Assembly: GCF_945859705.1 (NCBI RefSeq)
Contig: NC_079137.1
Span: 40,027,054 to 40,091,053, forward strand
DNA length: 64,000 bases
From: Episyrphus balteatus
Taxonomy: Eukaryota > Arthropoda > Insecta > Diptera > Syrphidae
Direction of reading: 5' to 3'
Part shown: piece by piece, positions 35,815-47,972 of the stretch
Layout: the number at the start of each line of letters is the position of its first letter
How positions within the stretch are numbered: the first letter of the stretch is position 1
Translations under genes and position numbers: made by a program
Notes under the pieces: model-generated
Told to the model about the DNA's origin: nothing
The model's input: only the letters and a program-made list of their open reading frames with translations
Database searches by the model: none

Positions 35815-36500
35815 CAAACCAAAAATTTGTAGCTCAAATAGTTTTTGAAAATTACCTATTGAATTTTCCGCTAAAATAAGTTAGCGGACAAAATCTGAAA
35901 TGATTGAAATTAATGAGTTTAGTTGACCTCCAAATTTATAGCTTTTCAAATGCTTTTCAATTCCATAAACTTGGGTTTTGTAGCTTTAACAGTTTTTTTG
36001 ATATTCAAAATTCCGCTAAAATAATATATTGAAGTTAGCGAACGAAATTAAGAAATATAATATTTTTTTGATGCCCAAAATTGTAGCTAATAATTAAATA
36101 TTAATTTGTTGCGCAAAAATTAATTCAACTTGAAGTTTCAGAAGTGCACTTCCGGTTTGATGAGGACAGTGGAGAATTTTTTAAAAAATCACTTATTTAA
36201 GTTTTTTTCTTTTTCCATTATAATTGTAGCTTTTGAATACATTATTTTTGATACAAACCCCAATTTTGTGGCTCAAACCGTTTTTAAAAAAATATTCAAG
36301 ATTTTGTTTTAAAAACACAGCTCAAAAGTAACCTTTCAAAATCCAAAAAAAATGCGAAATTCAAAAAATTTTGTTTGCAGAAATTTGAAGTAACCTAGAC
36401 TTAGACGAAATCCAAAACCCTCGATTTTTTAGCTCGTTTATTTGTTTTGTTATTCAATATTCCGCTAAAATAAGACTCAATTTCATATGTAACGGTCAAA
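35815..36500. repeat. Family F: diverged repeats around TTCCGCTAAAATAA
   Basis: TTCCGCTAAAATAA recurs at about 35868, 36010 and 36460, and TTGTAGCTCAAA- or TGTGGCTCAAA-like words precede each region. The phrase ACTTGAAGTTTCAGAAGTGC then CTTCCGGTTTGATG (about 36127) is matched at 60290 by TTTGAAGTTTTATAAGTGCA then TTCCGGTTTGTTG. The copies are old, with unclear boundaries. Confidence 0.5.
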
Positions 36501-37249
36501 AAAGTTGAATTTTAAAAGAAAAGAACTTATAATATGAGAAAATCATACGAAATGGTACTGTTTGATACTGAAAAACAAGCACTCCTGGGTAGCACGTACA
36601 CCTAATTGCTCTTATTACCATAAGAAGCTCTATTGTTAAAAGTTTTTATGAAAAAGTACCTAAGGAACATTAAATTATATTTCTTATAGATTTTCAGAAA
36701 AAAAAATAAATGTAAAAAAAATTTGTTTTTGTGAGCACTTTAACGCCGTTTTAAATGATTTTGACAACAAAAAGTAATAAAAATATTTTCAAAAAAAAAA
36801 AAAAAAAATGAAATATTTTTTAAAAATTAAAAAAAATTGATGTTATTATAAATTGTATATAGTTTGTATAAAACGGTTACTTTAACGCTTCTGTACCTAT
36901 CTATACCTAACCTTTTTTTAGATTAATCTTCTAGTTAAAAAAATTATAAAAGTTAAAAATAAAATTGGTATGCTCTCTCAATAAATTATTATTCAAACAC
37001 ATAAAAAGAATGTTTAAAAAAAATGTATCAAACGGTTTTTAAAAACCTTAAAATTATTTAATATTTTGGCAGAAAGCCAGAAAAGAAGAAAACGATTATA
37101 TAACATTTATCGTAAGTAATGGTCCCAAAAATATTTTTATATATTTTTATATAATAAATATCATTTAAGGCGTTTTGAGAAAATGAAGCTTTTTAATTTT
37201 TGTATGAAGTTACCGTTAGTTTTGGTCCTAATATCTTAGAAAGTTATGT
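36501..37249. other. AT-rich sequence, nothing recognised
   Basis: A runs and TTTTAAA words dominate. No coding or repeat structure could be supported. Confidence 0.5.
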
Positions 37250-39253
37250 GTTGGGAGAATCTAAAAAAAAATGATAAATGAAGTGCATCTTCCATTTGCA
37301 GATCCCCACATCAATTGGTATTTTTTTCTCGCACCCACGAAAGATATGCGGAGACATCAATTCGAACATGCGAAGGAGATCATTATTATCATGATCACAT
37401 CACATGGTCGCCTCCATAAATGACAACCTATCTGGTAAGTACGAGTAGGTACTTGGTCTGATTAAGAGCAAGACATCATCGAACGAAGCATCAGCACATT
37501 GATCACATCGCACGAAACACAATGCCTCGCACTGATGATGCGAGATGCAATTCGACGTACGGATATTTCGACTGTGTCGTATTGAACGTTTTGCTGAATC
37601 CACTCAACTTCACGATGACAATGACGCTGATAGTATCACTAATTCAAGAAAAAGGATTCATAAATTTTGCAATCCCTGGTTGCCATATACACCGCGCTTG
37701 CAAACGGTGCGGTGGACTGGGACTGCAACAAGGCATTGTGTCATTCCTTATGGAATGCAGTCATTTACCCAGAGCCAATTATAAATTCATTAGGGATGCG
37801 CACCGCTGCTGCTGCTGTCCACTATGTCCAGTCCAGCGTCCCAGTGTATTTATTCATTTGCCGCCGCCAAATGCGCATTCATCGCATTAAATGCAATTCT
37901 TCTGCTCTTTCCGTTCGTCGCGTTGCGTCGTCCGAAAGAATGCAGTGCCTTGTCAATGTTTTACCTGGTAAATTTGTGCAATGGCGAACAAAGCACGAGG
38001 GAAGGGAACCATCAATCCATATTGGGTAGCAAGGTGCCTTTTAATGGAGGTAATAAACGGTTATGGGTGCACGGCTCATTTGCGCCGCGTAAACCCTTTT
38101 TGTTGTGTCTTACTTCAAATACATACGACATTTATTTATAAGAGCATCGATCAGGTGCATTTGGCATAATAGAGTACCTAGAAGTTACTTTAGGGTAAAG
38201 TCTAGTGAACCTTGACCAATGAGCTAGTATTTATTTCACCCTTTTTTTTTCAAACGCACTTTGATCCCACCGCCATCAAACGATGCGATGCACCTGCATT
38301 CAACTTCTTTCTAGTTCAAGTCAAACAGAGAGAGACTTTTTCCGGGCGGCCAGCGTAAATCAAAATTCTGACACATTTAAGTGTCCATTGCCATCGATTA
38401 AACTAACTCTTTTTCCAAACGGCTGCTCTGCGGCACAATATTTATGACTTCTAGCTCATGGTGACATGTCACACAAATGTGCACATGAGGAATCACCTCA
38501 TGTTGCAAGTACAAATCCTTGACGTCTTTGCTGTTTGCAACAGCTATAGAGTTTTAGAGAGTACAGTATAAACCAGCAACAGCAGCAGCTCCGTTCGTCG
38601 ATTTATTGGCCTCCGAAAAAGGGGTGCGCGCGTTATTGCGTTCCGTTTCGTCGACATTGGCTTTGGCTTTATCTTGTGTGGTGCGCGATGATTCAAGAGT
38701 GCTGGCTTGGCGATTCCATTTATGGATGCACATCGCTTATCTATTTGGGAAGTCCACCATATACACCTGGTTGGTTTGGCTAGGTTATAGTGAGCGAGCG
38801 GTAGTAACTAGTAGTAAGAATAATATGATTTCTTCTATATGCACTGCACTGCACCGCACCTGTCTCTGTCACACGGACAGCAACAGCAGCCGCCACTTTG
38901 GGTAACTGATGTTGCTGCGTTAGGCATTGGCTTGTGTCCATATTTACATTATTTATGGAGCGCAGAATTTTCACGGCTCTCTTTTTCCAATATAGGTAAT
39001 AGTGAAGAAGTGGAAGTCGAAGTGATGCAGACCTTTCTCCAATCTATAAGCCCCGCAAAAGTCTGCGTTTTGTCAAAGTTTTTCTTTTTCTTCTTTAAAG
39101 CAAATGTATTGGGTTCAAACAAAAAACAAAATTGAAAAGTCAAAGCCTACTGATAAACAAAGCCCCAAAAGTCAAAATCCAATATGTTCAAATCAGAATC
39201 TAAAAAAAAACCCAATTGTGAAAAATTCAAAACTCCCAAATTTCAGAAACACC
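37250..39253. other. Less AT-rich unique island, second GATGCG-rich block
   Basis: This is the longest mixed-composition stretch. It has GATGATGCGAGATGC (about 37533), CGATGCGATGCACC (about 38280), CAACAGCAGCAGC (about 38576) and GCTGCTGCTGC (about 37803). About ten frames of 60-122 codons overlap in all phases (for example 37522-37890 and 37667-38029), so none stands out. One His/Cys pattern (CHIHRACKRCGG) in the 37522 frame is not a recognised zinc-finger spacing. Conserved non-coding DNA is my preferred reading. Confidence 0.35.
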
Positions 39254-39463
39254 AAGAGCGAAATTCAGAGTCGTCACTCAAGTAAAATTTTTTCTCAAGC
39301 ACAAGTCTGAGATGAGTTTTCTAAGTGTTTGCTCACGCATTTACTTCAAAATTTCCTCAGTTGGTATTTATAAGCTAAAATCAAAGAAACCCTTAGGTTT
39401 TCTTAACGTGACGCTTAAGTGGGCAAAACGCAAAGGCAAATGACGACTCTGAATTTCGTTCCT
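39254..39463. mobile_element. ~210 bp MITE (family G) copy 1
   Basis: GCGAAATTCAGAGTCGTCA at the left is mirrored by TGACGACTCTGAATTTCGT at the right. The interior has CACTCAAG, CTCAAGCAC and CGCTTAAG words. Family relatives start near 42603. No target duplication is clear. Confidence 0.65.
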
Positions 39464-41551
39464 AATTTCAATAAAATCTGAAAATCTCTAAAAGCTTTAA
39501 CTACATAGCTCTCAACACAAAATATTTTATATTCATAAAATTCTACTTTAAGTCATAATTCCAAGATTTTAAGTTTTCGGATTTTTGTTTCCAAAATTTT
39601 TCTGCATTGTTCTTGTGAAATTTTGTGAAATTATAACCGTCAATCTTTGCAAACACATAAATTAATTTTGTACTTCCAGGTTTTGAAGTTTTAGCATTTT
39701 GAAGATTCTCTGAATATTTGGGTTTGTGGATTCTGAGAGTTCAAATTTTGTGTATTTTCCAAATTGGGTATTATATGTGTTAAGATTTCCTCGTGTAAAA
39801 TTGATCTCAGAATCTTTTACTCTCAAACTTAAATAAATCTCAAACAGGTATACAACGTGGGTAAAACATTCATTGTTTAGATTTTAAGCTCAAGAAAACG
39901 CAATACTGCAAAAAGCATACCTAAGTCTGAAACCTTAAGCACAGAATATCTTTTATCCATAAAACCTGGTATATCAAAACTAAAAACTGTGAGAGCCTAA
40001 CTTAAAAAGAAATCAGTAGTAAAAGTTTTCGGAACTTACTTAATGTTCAAATTATATTTTATTTTGTATTGAAGTGTTTTTATTGAAGTATGAAGGATTT
40101 TCGATTTTATGGACCGTAATTTTTCATATTATATTCCTTTATGAGTAAACTTAATTCATTCCTAAATGGGGATTCTATGCGAAAAAATAATGAAAACGAA
40201 GTTAAACCTACATCATCAGGCTTTTACATTTTTAAAATCTAAAAGTTGTTCCAAGTGGAATACTTAGATCTATACATAAAACAAAACAATATTTCTCTAC
40301 AAAATACAAAGAACAAGAGAATCAAACTTAATAAAACGGCCACATTGTAGTAAGATTTTCAAAAATATGCTTTCCCGCCCTTTGGTTCATTTGAAAATAC
40401 TGAAAATCAAGGTTTTTAACTTTTAAGCATAAAATTAAAAATTAAATTTTAAACCAAATCCAGAGTTAATCTAAATATTTAAATTCGCTCATTTTTAATA
40501 TATTCATTGTAAAAAATGTAAAAAATTAATAATTTTTGGTTTATATTTTCTATACGTCACGTAGATATATAAAGGTTTTAACCCATATAACTGGTTCAAT
40601 TTTAACGATTTTTTACTTTAAAAGATATATATAAATATATATATATATATGAATATATATATCTTAAACTACATTTTATGACTTTTAAAAAAATTTTGAT
40701 TTTTTTTTTTTGAAAATGAAGTTGTCGAAAACGGAACATTAATTTTTTTAAATTTTATTTATTAACAATTACTCCAATATGACAAACTCATTATAATTTA
40801 TGGTTCGGTTTTGATGAAAATTACTGAAAATGTAATTTTTTTTTGTAATTCAAGTAGGTACTTAAACACAGTATTTTTTTAGATTCTCTTAATTTGGAAG
40901 AAATTTTTGAAGAATATTGCATATTCGGTCGCACGTACATATACTTTCAATTATGGTTAAAGTTTAGGTTTGTTAAAACTTATTATGTAAAATTTTAACA
41001 CTTTCGGACCCAGCGTTACTCTCATGTAACATATTTTTTAAAATTCTTAAAAAATATTCCATTTAATATTTTTTTAGGTTTCGATGGCTCAATTGAAAGA
41101 TAATGATGCCTAGTTACTGGATTTTTACAAAAATTTAGTCAAATATCATACCTTTAATTTTTTTTATCGAAAAAGGAATTTCACATTTTTTCTTTTTTTT
41201 TTTTTTGCAAACAAATTTTTTTTTTATATATGGTCATAATTTACAAAAAAAGATATAAAAAAAGTTAATCCAGAAAGTGTTTTGCTTTTTGGCTTAGAAG
41301 AAGTAGCATATATTATTGTTCTATAAAAAGTTATTTTCTCAGTTGTCCGACTTTTTTTGGTGGTCATAGGCAGTGTATTTTAATTACCATGTAACAAGAG
41401 AGTAACAAATTATTTTTGCTATTTATTATTTTGTAAAATAACTTTTTGCTTTCATATTTCTTAGTTGTAATGTTTTTGATTCGATAATACTGAAAAAACA
41501 TTTTTTAATATTGATTTTCATAGCTTGGGTTCGAAAGGGTTAAAAAACGAA
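39464..41551. other. AT-rich sequence with one AT palindrome
   Basis: A palindromic (TA)n tract with AAGATATATATA at one end and TATATATATCTT at the other spans about 40619-40667. GGTCGCACGTACATATAC at about 40929 resembles the family B right end but is too short to call. There are no coding frames. Confidence 0.45.
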
Positions 41552-41555
41552 TTAA

Positions 41556-42193
41556 CCCTAGTTTACCGCACGCAAAATAATGCAATAACCAAACTTGGGG
41601 GTTCGCGCGAACCCCAAAGCTTTTATGCACCTCTAATTGTTCATTATCAACAATTTGATGTAATGTCTCTTTCTTTTATTGATTAAGGTGACAGTTGCGG
41701 TGTCTTTTTATGATAACACGTATATATAACAGGTATATTTTTGCCAAAATATACCTAATAAAAATTGTTGAAAATAGTCCATTTAAAGTCTTGGGGTTCG
41801 CATGAACCCCAAGTTTGGTTTGTGACTTTTTTTCAGAAAAAAATTCCAGAAAATTATATAAAACCGCTTTTATGGAAAAAAGACAAAAAACGTAAACAAA
41901 AATGAATTCCGTTCACTGAGTTTTCATCCCAGGTCGAAAAAACGATTTAGAAAAAAGTTAAACATGCGTTGGGGTTCGCACGAACCCCAAGTTTGGTTTG
42001 TGACTTTTTTTTCAGAAAAAAATTCCAGAAAATTATATAAAACCGCTTTTATGGAAAAAAGACAAAAAACGTAAACAAAAATGAATTTCGTTCACTGAGT
42101 TTTCATCCCAAGTCGAAAAAACGATTTAGAAAAAAGTTATAACCATTTAAACATGCGTTGGGGTTCGCACGAACCCCAATTTGTAAACTAGGG
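41556..42193. mobile_element. piggyBac-type MITE with internal palindromes
   Basis: TTAA (41552-41555) precedes CCCTAGTTTAC, and its exact complement GTAAACTAGGG precedes TTAA (42194-42197). A TTAA target with CCCTAG-type termini is characteristic of piggyBac transposons. The interior holds four GGGGTTCG-centred palindromes at 41598-41615, 41793-41810, 41971-41988 and 42160-42177; the first, GGGGTTCGCGCGAACCCC, is perfect. A 178-189 bp unit is repeated in tandem from 41793. There is no transposase; length is 638 bp. Confidence 0.88.
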
Positions 42194-42197
42194 TTAA

Positions 42198-42602
42198 TAT
42201 TAATTTGTAAGATTTATTTAGTTTTAAAAATTAGATATACCTAGTTGTGTAAAGGTATATCTTGTCATAGGTTTCAACTTCGATACGTAGCATGAGATTT
42301 TATTTCTTTTGCAAAAAAGAATATTTTGAAACGATTTTTTTATCGAAAGGGCAATTTCTTAAAGATATAATTTTTTATTACATCTTAAAACTTCCTAATA
42401 TATTATTGAGGAAACTGATTATTATCTTAGTTGTGTTTTCGGTTATACATATTTTTGTTAAGGGCAGAGCTGCTCCAATCTTAACAAGTTTTAGAATTTT
42501 GAGATGTTATAAAATTTTGAAAAACAAAATAAAACAATTTTTTGAAATTGTAAAAAAAAAATTGAAGAATCTGGAATGAATCGGAACAATTTGACACACT
42601 CT
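42198..42602. other. AT-rich spacer
   Basis: A 95-codon frame at 42292-42579, rich in Phe, Lys and Ile, has no recognised features and is typical of AT-rich DNA. Confidence 0.45.
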
Positions 42603-43010
42603 AAGAGCGGAATTAATAGTCGTCACTCAAGTTGAGAAATATCTTAAGCACTCGCTCAAGCGAATCCTTATTCATAGTCTTCACTGGAGTCGAAAATTTT
42701 CTCAAGTGAACCTTTGAGGAGGCTTTTTTACTTGAGGAAACGCTTAAGTTTTTTTTTAGTCAATTGACATTGCGAGAGTTTTTTTTTTTTTGTATTTAAC
42801 AATTGAAATTTGTACTTATTTTATAATAAAATTTTTATTTATTTCATCAATCATCAATTATTTCATCATCAATCAAACCGAAGTTGAATTATTAAAAAAA
42901 ATGTTTATTTTTTATGACAGTTAATTCAAATCAGTCAAATTTTCGAGTTTGAGAAAAAATTTTCCTCAAGACAAGATTTTTCTTTACTCAAGTGACAGCC
43001 TTATGGACCT
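42603..43010. mobile_element. Family G relative, diverged
   Basis: AAGAGCGGAATTAATAGTCG then TCACTCAAG matches the left end of the 39.25 kb element. Internal CTCAAGCGAA, TCTTCACTGGAGTCG and CGCTTAAG words also recur. The right limit is uncertain; the last CTCAAGTGACAG lies near 42998. Confidence 0.45.
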
Positions 43011-44720
43011 TGGAAATTTAGAGAATGCAAACGGTTTCTTTTAGTGCGTCTTATATTTTATACGACAAAATTTTAATTTGCTTGAAATTAAAACATGGTA
43101 ATGAACATTTTATTATTAAGATGATCCCAATTTAGGAATTTCTTCTTCTCTTCAAGTAAAATAATAAAATCTTTAAGTATATTGCATTTTTCACGTTTAA
43201 ACAAGCTATGAGCTCAAAAATGTTGAACAGTAAAAATTTCCAAAAATGTTCAATAGTCGGCCTATAAGCAAGTTCTTACAACCTATTCTTAATCATTTTA
43301 ACATCAAATAGAAGCTGGTTTTTCTGTATATTTATATGTAGATGTACCTTATGCAAGTGAAACAAATTTACTGCACGCGTTGCAACGATAATTTGTTGAA
43401 ATTTATGCCAAGCTGCACACAAAATCGCCATAAATAAGCCTCACAAAAAGCGGTATCGATGGTGGCAAGATGATGAGGCTGATTCCAGATGTGGTTCGTT
43501 GGTTGTATTTTATGCTCGCTCTTCGATGATGATGATGATGATGATGGTGGCAGCGATAGCTTCTAATGTTTGTCATTAAGGATATAGTCTTCATATGCTT
43601 TCAATATTGTATCTATCGTTTGATACATTGTTATGCATCAGTTAGAAGGATTTAGCGGATTAGATATGATGTGATGAAAATCTCATCACATCAAATCCTT
43701 AGAAAGTGCATTCGATTATGCGAGAACAATGTTATAGAGAGAAGGTAGACAACCTCATAATTCCTTATAATTCATCCATTCAAGCCATGTCAATGCCATT
43801 TGTGTCCTCGCTCCCGCCAAAACACTTCTGATGTCACGTATGTGTCATATCAATTGCACTTGGAAAGTCAGTTTTAATGCGCTTCTCCAACAATGACGAT
43901 GACAATGACGATGACAACGACAAGGAACGAAGGCATCAACGAACGCTTCCGCCATATCGACATGATGTGTGATCAATGCTAAACGAAACTAATAAACCGA
44001 ATGCCTTAACTCGTGACACATATTTTTCTTCTCCAGAGCAAAAGGATAATACCCTACAACGCTTTCCCGTTGGTTCGTTGGGTTGTTGTTGCTGCCATTA
44101 AACTTCTCAATGACAATGGCGGCTGGGATGCAACCGAATGTGAATAGACAGTTTGGAGACAAGCTACAACGTTGACTTACATCACATAAAAAAAAAAATC
44201 CAACAACAACAACTGTCAACAATGACACGGTATAGTGTGTTGTGGGTTAAGGTATAATTTTTTTTATGAGCGATTTTTAGCTTCTGAAGGAAGTTTCTGA
44301 AAGTACTCGCTTAACGAAGGAATGAAAAAGATGTGCTGTTTGGTGTTGCTGTGATGTTGTCATGCAGATGCAATTGCATCGTTAAAAAAAGCGTAAGCTT
44401 CAACATACACTTATACAACACTGAGATTGAATGGCGTTTTTTACGGTCCATTTCAATTTATTGCTGGTTCAAGTTGTACGAACGACTTTCCAGAGCTATT
44501 CGAAATGGATTTACAACCGCATTGCTTCCTATCAAGTGTATTGACAGCAACTTCAAATGGGTTAAGAAAAGCTTTAAATAATGGCTTTTGTTTTTTAGAG
44601 TATGTAGTTGAAGGATCTAGCAGTTAAATTCGATATCCTTCTAGGTTACTAGTTTTTCCTCCGTTAAGATTTGAGTTGGAAGTTTACCTACATTTTAAAA
44701 ATTATGTCACTTTGCAAATA
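43011..44720. other. Mixed-composition unique island with (GAT)n
   Basis: A GAT run of about 23 bp lies at 43524-43546, and GACGATGACAATGACGATG-type sequence lies near 43895. Frames of 63-82 codons overlap on both strands (the His run in the frame at 43403-43594 is the GAT run read backwards). No gene evidence is seen. Confidence 0.4.
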
Positions 44721-45639
44721 AACTTTGTATTTTCAACATATATAACGTGAATTTAAAAGATTAGCTGTGATTTTTGAAATGAATTATGTATACACAGAGA
44801 AAAATAGAGTAGGTACAATAAATAGAAGAAAAACAATAATGTTTCTGTATGTCTTTCATCCTAAAACGAAACCTAATTAAAACAATAACGTTTTCCTTAG
44901 TGTTTTAAAATCTGCATCATTTGAAGGGTTTTGCTTCGAAAAAAAAAGGATCGAACTGATAACTTTAAATCACTAGTCGCACACCAATTTTTTTTTCAGT
45001 TTTAAATTCATTTTTATTACTGGCTTTATACGGGCACCCTAAGTTATACTTTATTTCTCTTAATTCTAATGCTTTTCCGCCTTATAACTATTTTAATACT
45101 TATATTTCAATAGTTGTTATTTTTCACCAAAAAATAATTTTAAAAAGCTTGGATTCTGATCATTTTTTTGTATTTTTTTTTTTTAATTGTTTTTTTTTAG
45201 TCGCACAACTTAGCACCTGAACCAACCTACTACACAAAGATCACAATTTTTTTCTAGTGTCAACTTTAAAAAAAAGTGAACTTTTCATTAAAATCTTTAG
45301 ATTTCTATAAAAAAAGAAGAAATCTCTATCTAAATCCTTCTAAATCGTTGCTTTTAATTTCCTTATAAAACAGTTCAACAAGGCAACCTGTTAGTTTTTA
45401 GTCGGTCATGTTTTTCTCAGCTCAACGCACAAATTTTCAAGACCGTTGTAAATCATTTTGGACCAAATGGAGTGTGCTGATTCCGAAAACAACATTAGTT
45501 TTACTCTAGCAGCTCTAATTTTGAAACTATACATACATTGTTTAAAATTGAGCATTATACCTATGCAGGTGATGAAAAATTTAGGATAAATGGTATATGA
45601 AAGGAGAATAGTATACATTTTCAAAAAAAAAAATTGGCG
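44721..45639. other. AT-rich sequence, nothing recognised
   Basis: A weak ACACAGAGAAAAATAGAG near 44793 resembles the SINE end but lacks the body. Nothing else is seen. Confidence 0.4.
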
Positions 45640-45870
45640 AAAAGGGGGTTAGAGTGGGTGAAAAATTAAGGTGGGTGTCAAAAATCTGTTTTTTTTAATA
45701 ATTTCTGTCAAAAAGACCTATCGAAAAAAAAAAATTAAATGCAAAAGTTCTACTTCTCCTCAACTCAAATCATATTTTTATATAACCTCAAAAATAGTTC
45801 AAAAATACAAATAGGTAGTCAGATTTTTTTGTTTTTATTTTTATATTTTACAAAAATAGTTTGATTTTAA
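45640..45870. repeat. Family D dispersed repeat, copy 2
   Basis: This is the partner of 22285-22535: GTGGGTGAAAAATTAAGGTG, ATCGAAAAAAAAA and ATAACCTCAAAAATAGTTC in the same order and orientation. Confidence 0.6.
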
Positions 45871-46556
45871 CAAAAAAGTTGGATTTAAAAATCATGTTTT
45901 AATGTTTTTGTTTTAAAATTTGGATTTGGAATAGGTTACGTTATGTAGAAATGGCTGTCAGAAAAACGACCGACACACTTCGACCACTTATTGGTCCGTT
46001 GTGATACCATGATTATGCAAGGAAATTCCTCACTAATTAAACCCAGTTGAAGCTTTAAATGAAGCGGTGAAGGTTGAAGATGTCACTATTAATTAGTATC
46101 ACTAGTATCTTCTAAGAAATATTTTCCAAGTATAATTTAAGTCTACTGGAAAGGGCAGGACATGAGCAGAGAAGATGTTGGATTTTTTCTTCTTCTTCCT
46201 CATCAAAGCAACTTCTATAGAAGTCATTATTATTTGGTATTGTTTAGTTTGAAAAAAAAAAAAAAAAAAAAAAATAGCCTAGGGTAAACTGGGGTGCGTT
46301 TGACACCGGAGCACATTTGAATCTGCGTTTTTCGGTATTATAGTGCCCTCAATAAAGAAAAGATTAGTTTGATTTAAAGTAACGTTATGAAATTTCGCAG
46401 AAAAACACTTCTGAAGCCCCGTCGGGGCACCTTTGTCATTGGCAATGGGGGCACAACTTTACGTTGATTTTGGGGAATTATATATTAAATAAATTATTTA
46501 AAAATATATCGACATCGATTAATTTTGATTTAAATGGGCGGATTTTTTAAATAATA
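45871..46556. other. Spacer with a GGGTAAACTGGGG end-like motif
   Basis: After an A run at about 46250-46274, TAGGGTAAACTGGGGTGCG then TTTGACACC (46281-46308) resembles the GGGTAAGGTGG terminus at 7605. AGCCCCGTCGGGGCACC lies at 46415. No partner end was found. Confidence 0.35.
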
Positions 46557-47972
46557 CAGTAAAATAAGGTGAAAAAAGGGGTAAATCTCGGAATGAATGC
46601 TAATAGAAATTTTTTTTGCTCAATATCTTCGTTTTGGCATTCTATAACATACCTCAAAAGTCTAGAAAAATCTAATGTCAGCGAGTCGCGATTTTCAAGG
46701 TCAAAGCGCGAAAGGAGGTTTTCAAAATTAGCAATAATACACATATGATATATGTCTTCGAGGTATCTTTTAATGCTGATGCCAAAAAATCTAAAATCAA
46801 GACAATCTGATGTCTCTGAAAAAAGTTATACCAGTTTTTCATTTGTCAACCCATATTATTATAACAGTTGCAAACTTACTACCGAAAAACCCTTAAGAGT
46901 TATGGTAGAGGAACCAAATTTTGCATGAAGGTTTTAATATCCATTATTATTAGGAATCATAAAAATGCAATGAAAAAACCATTCATATCTATGAAAAATT
47001 AGTATTTTTTTGAAAAAAGGGAAAATTTTGGGATATGCACAAAAAAACATCCTGGTAAAATCTTGGAACTAGTGCTAATAGGCAAATTTTTGTTTCTATC
47101 TTTGTTTGGATATTCTTTATCTTATGTCAAAAATCTAAAAAAATCTCATGTCCGGAAGTCCTAATTTTGGAGGTTAAACTAAGTTAGGTGCAGACTTAAA
47201 AAAATTAGCGAGAAAAGTTTAAATTTGTATATGTATACCAACATAAGCGACATGATTTAAAGTTATTTTTTTAACACTTATTCCAAAAAAAACTCACAAT
47301 AAGTCAACCTGACCATCCCTGAAAAGTAATGCACCTTATTCATGTTGATCTGACACAAATATCTGAGTGTTGTTTTTTAATTTTTAAAATCTGCACCTTA
47401 TCTTCAAACCAGGAAAATTAGGACTTGCGGACATGAGATTTTTTTTTAGATTTTTGACTTAAGATATAGAATATCCAAACAAAGATAGAAACAAAAAAAA
47501 TTAGCCCATTAGCACTAATTTCAAGATTGTACCAGGATGTTTTTTAGTGCATATCCCAAAATGTCCCCTTTTTTCAAAAAATACTAATTTTTCATAAACA
47601 TGAATGGTTTTTTTCATTGCATTTTTTTGATTCCTTATAATAATGGATATGAAAACCTTCATGCAAAATTTGGTTCCTCTACCATAACTTTTAAGGGTTT
47701 TTCGGTAATAAGTTTGTAACTTTTATAATAATATGGGTTAAAAGATGAAAAACTGGTATAACTTTTTTCAGAGACGTCAGATTGTCTTGATTTTAGATTT
47801 TTTGGCATCAGCATTAAAAAATACCTCGAAGACATGTATCATATGTGTATATAATACCATTGTCTATTATTGCTCTTTCGCGCTTTGACCTTGAAAATAG
47901 CGACTCGCTGACATTAGATTTTTCTAGACTTTTGAGGTATGTTATAGAATGCCAAAACGAAGATATTGAGCA
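46557..47972. mobile_element. Fold-back element E, copy 2, inverted relative to copy 1
   Basis: It starts CAGTAAAATAAGGTGAAAAAA then GGGGTAAATCTCGG, the exact complement of the right end of copy 1. The right arm stops at GAAGATATTGAGCA, about 45 bp short. The unique centre (TGACTTATTGTGAG in copy 1; CTCACAATAAGTCAACCTGA here) is also reversed. An arm-specific insertion (ACAATGGTATTA) is in the left arm of copy 1 and the right arm of this copy, which confirms opposite orientation. Confidence 0.88.

Noticed and set aside
43524..43546. Histidine-run protein at 43403-43594
   Set aside because: The His run is a (GAT)n microsatellite read on the minus strand; the rest of the frame is featureless.
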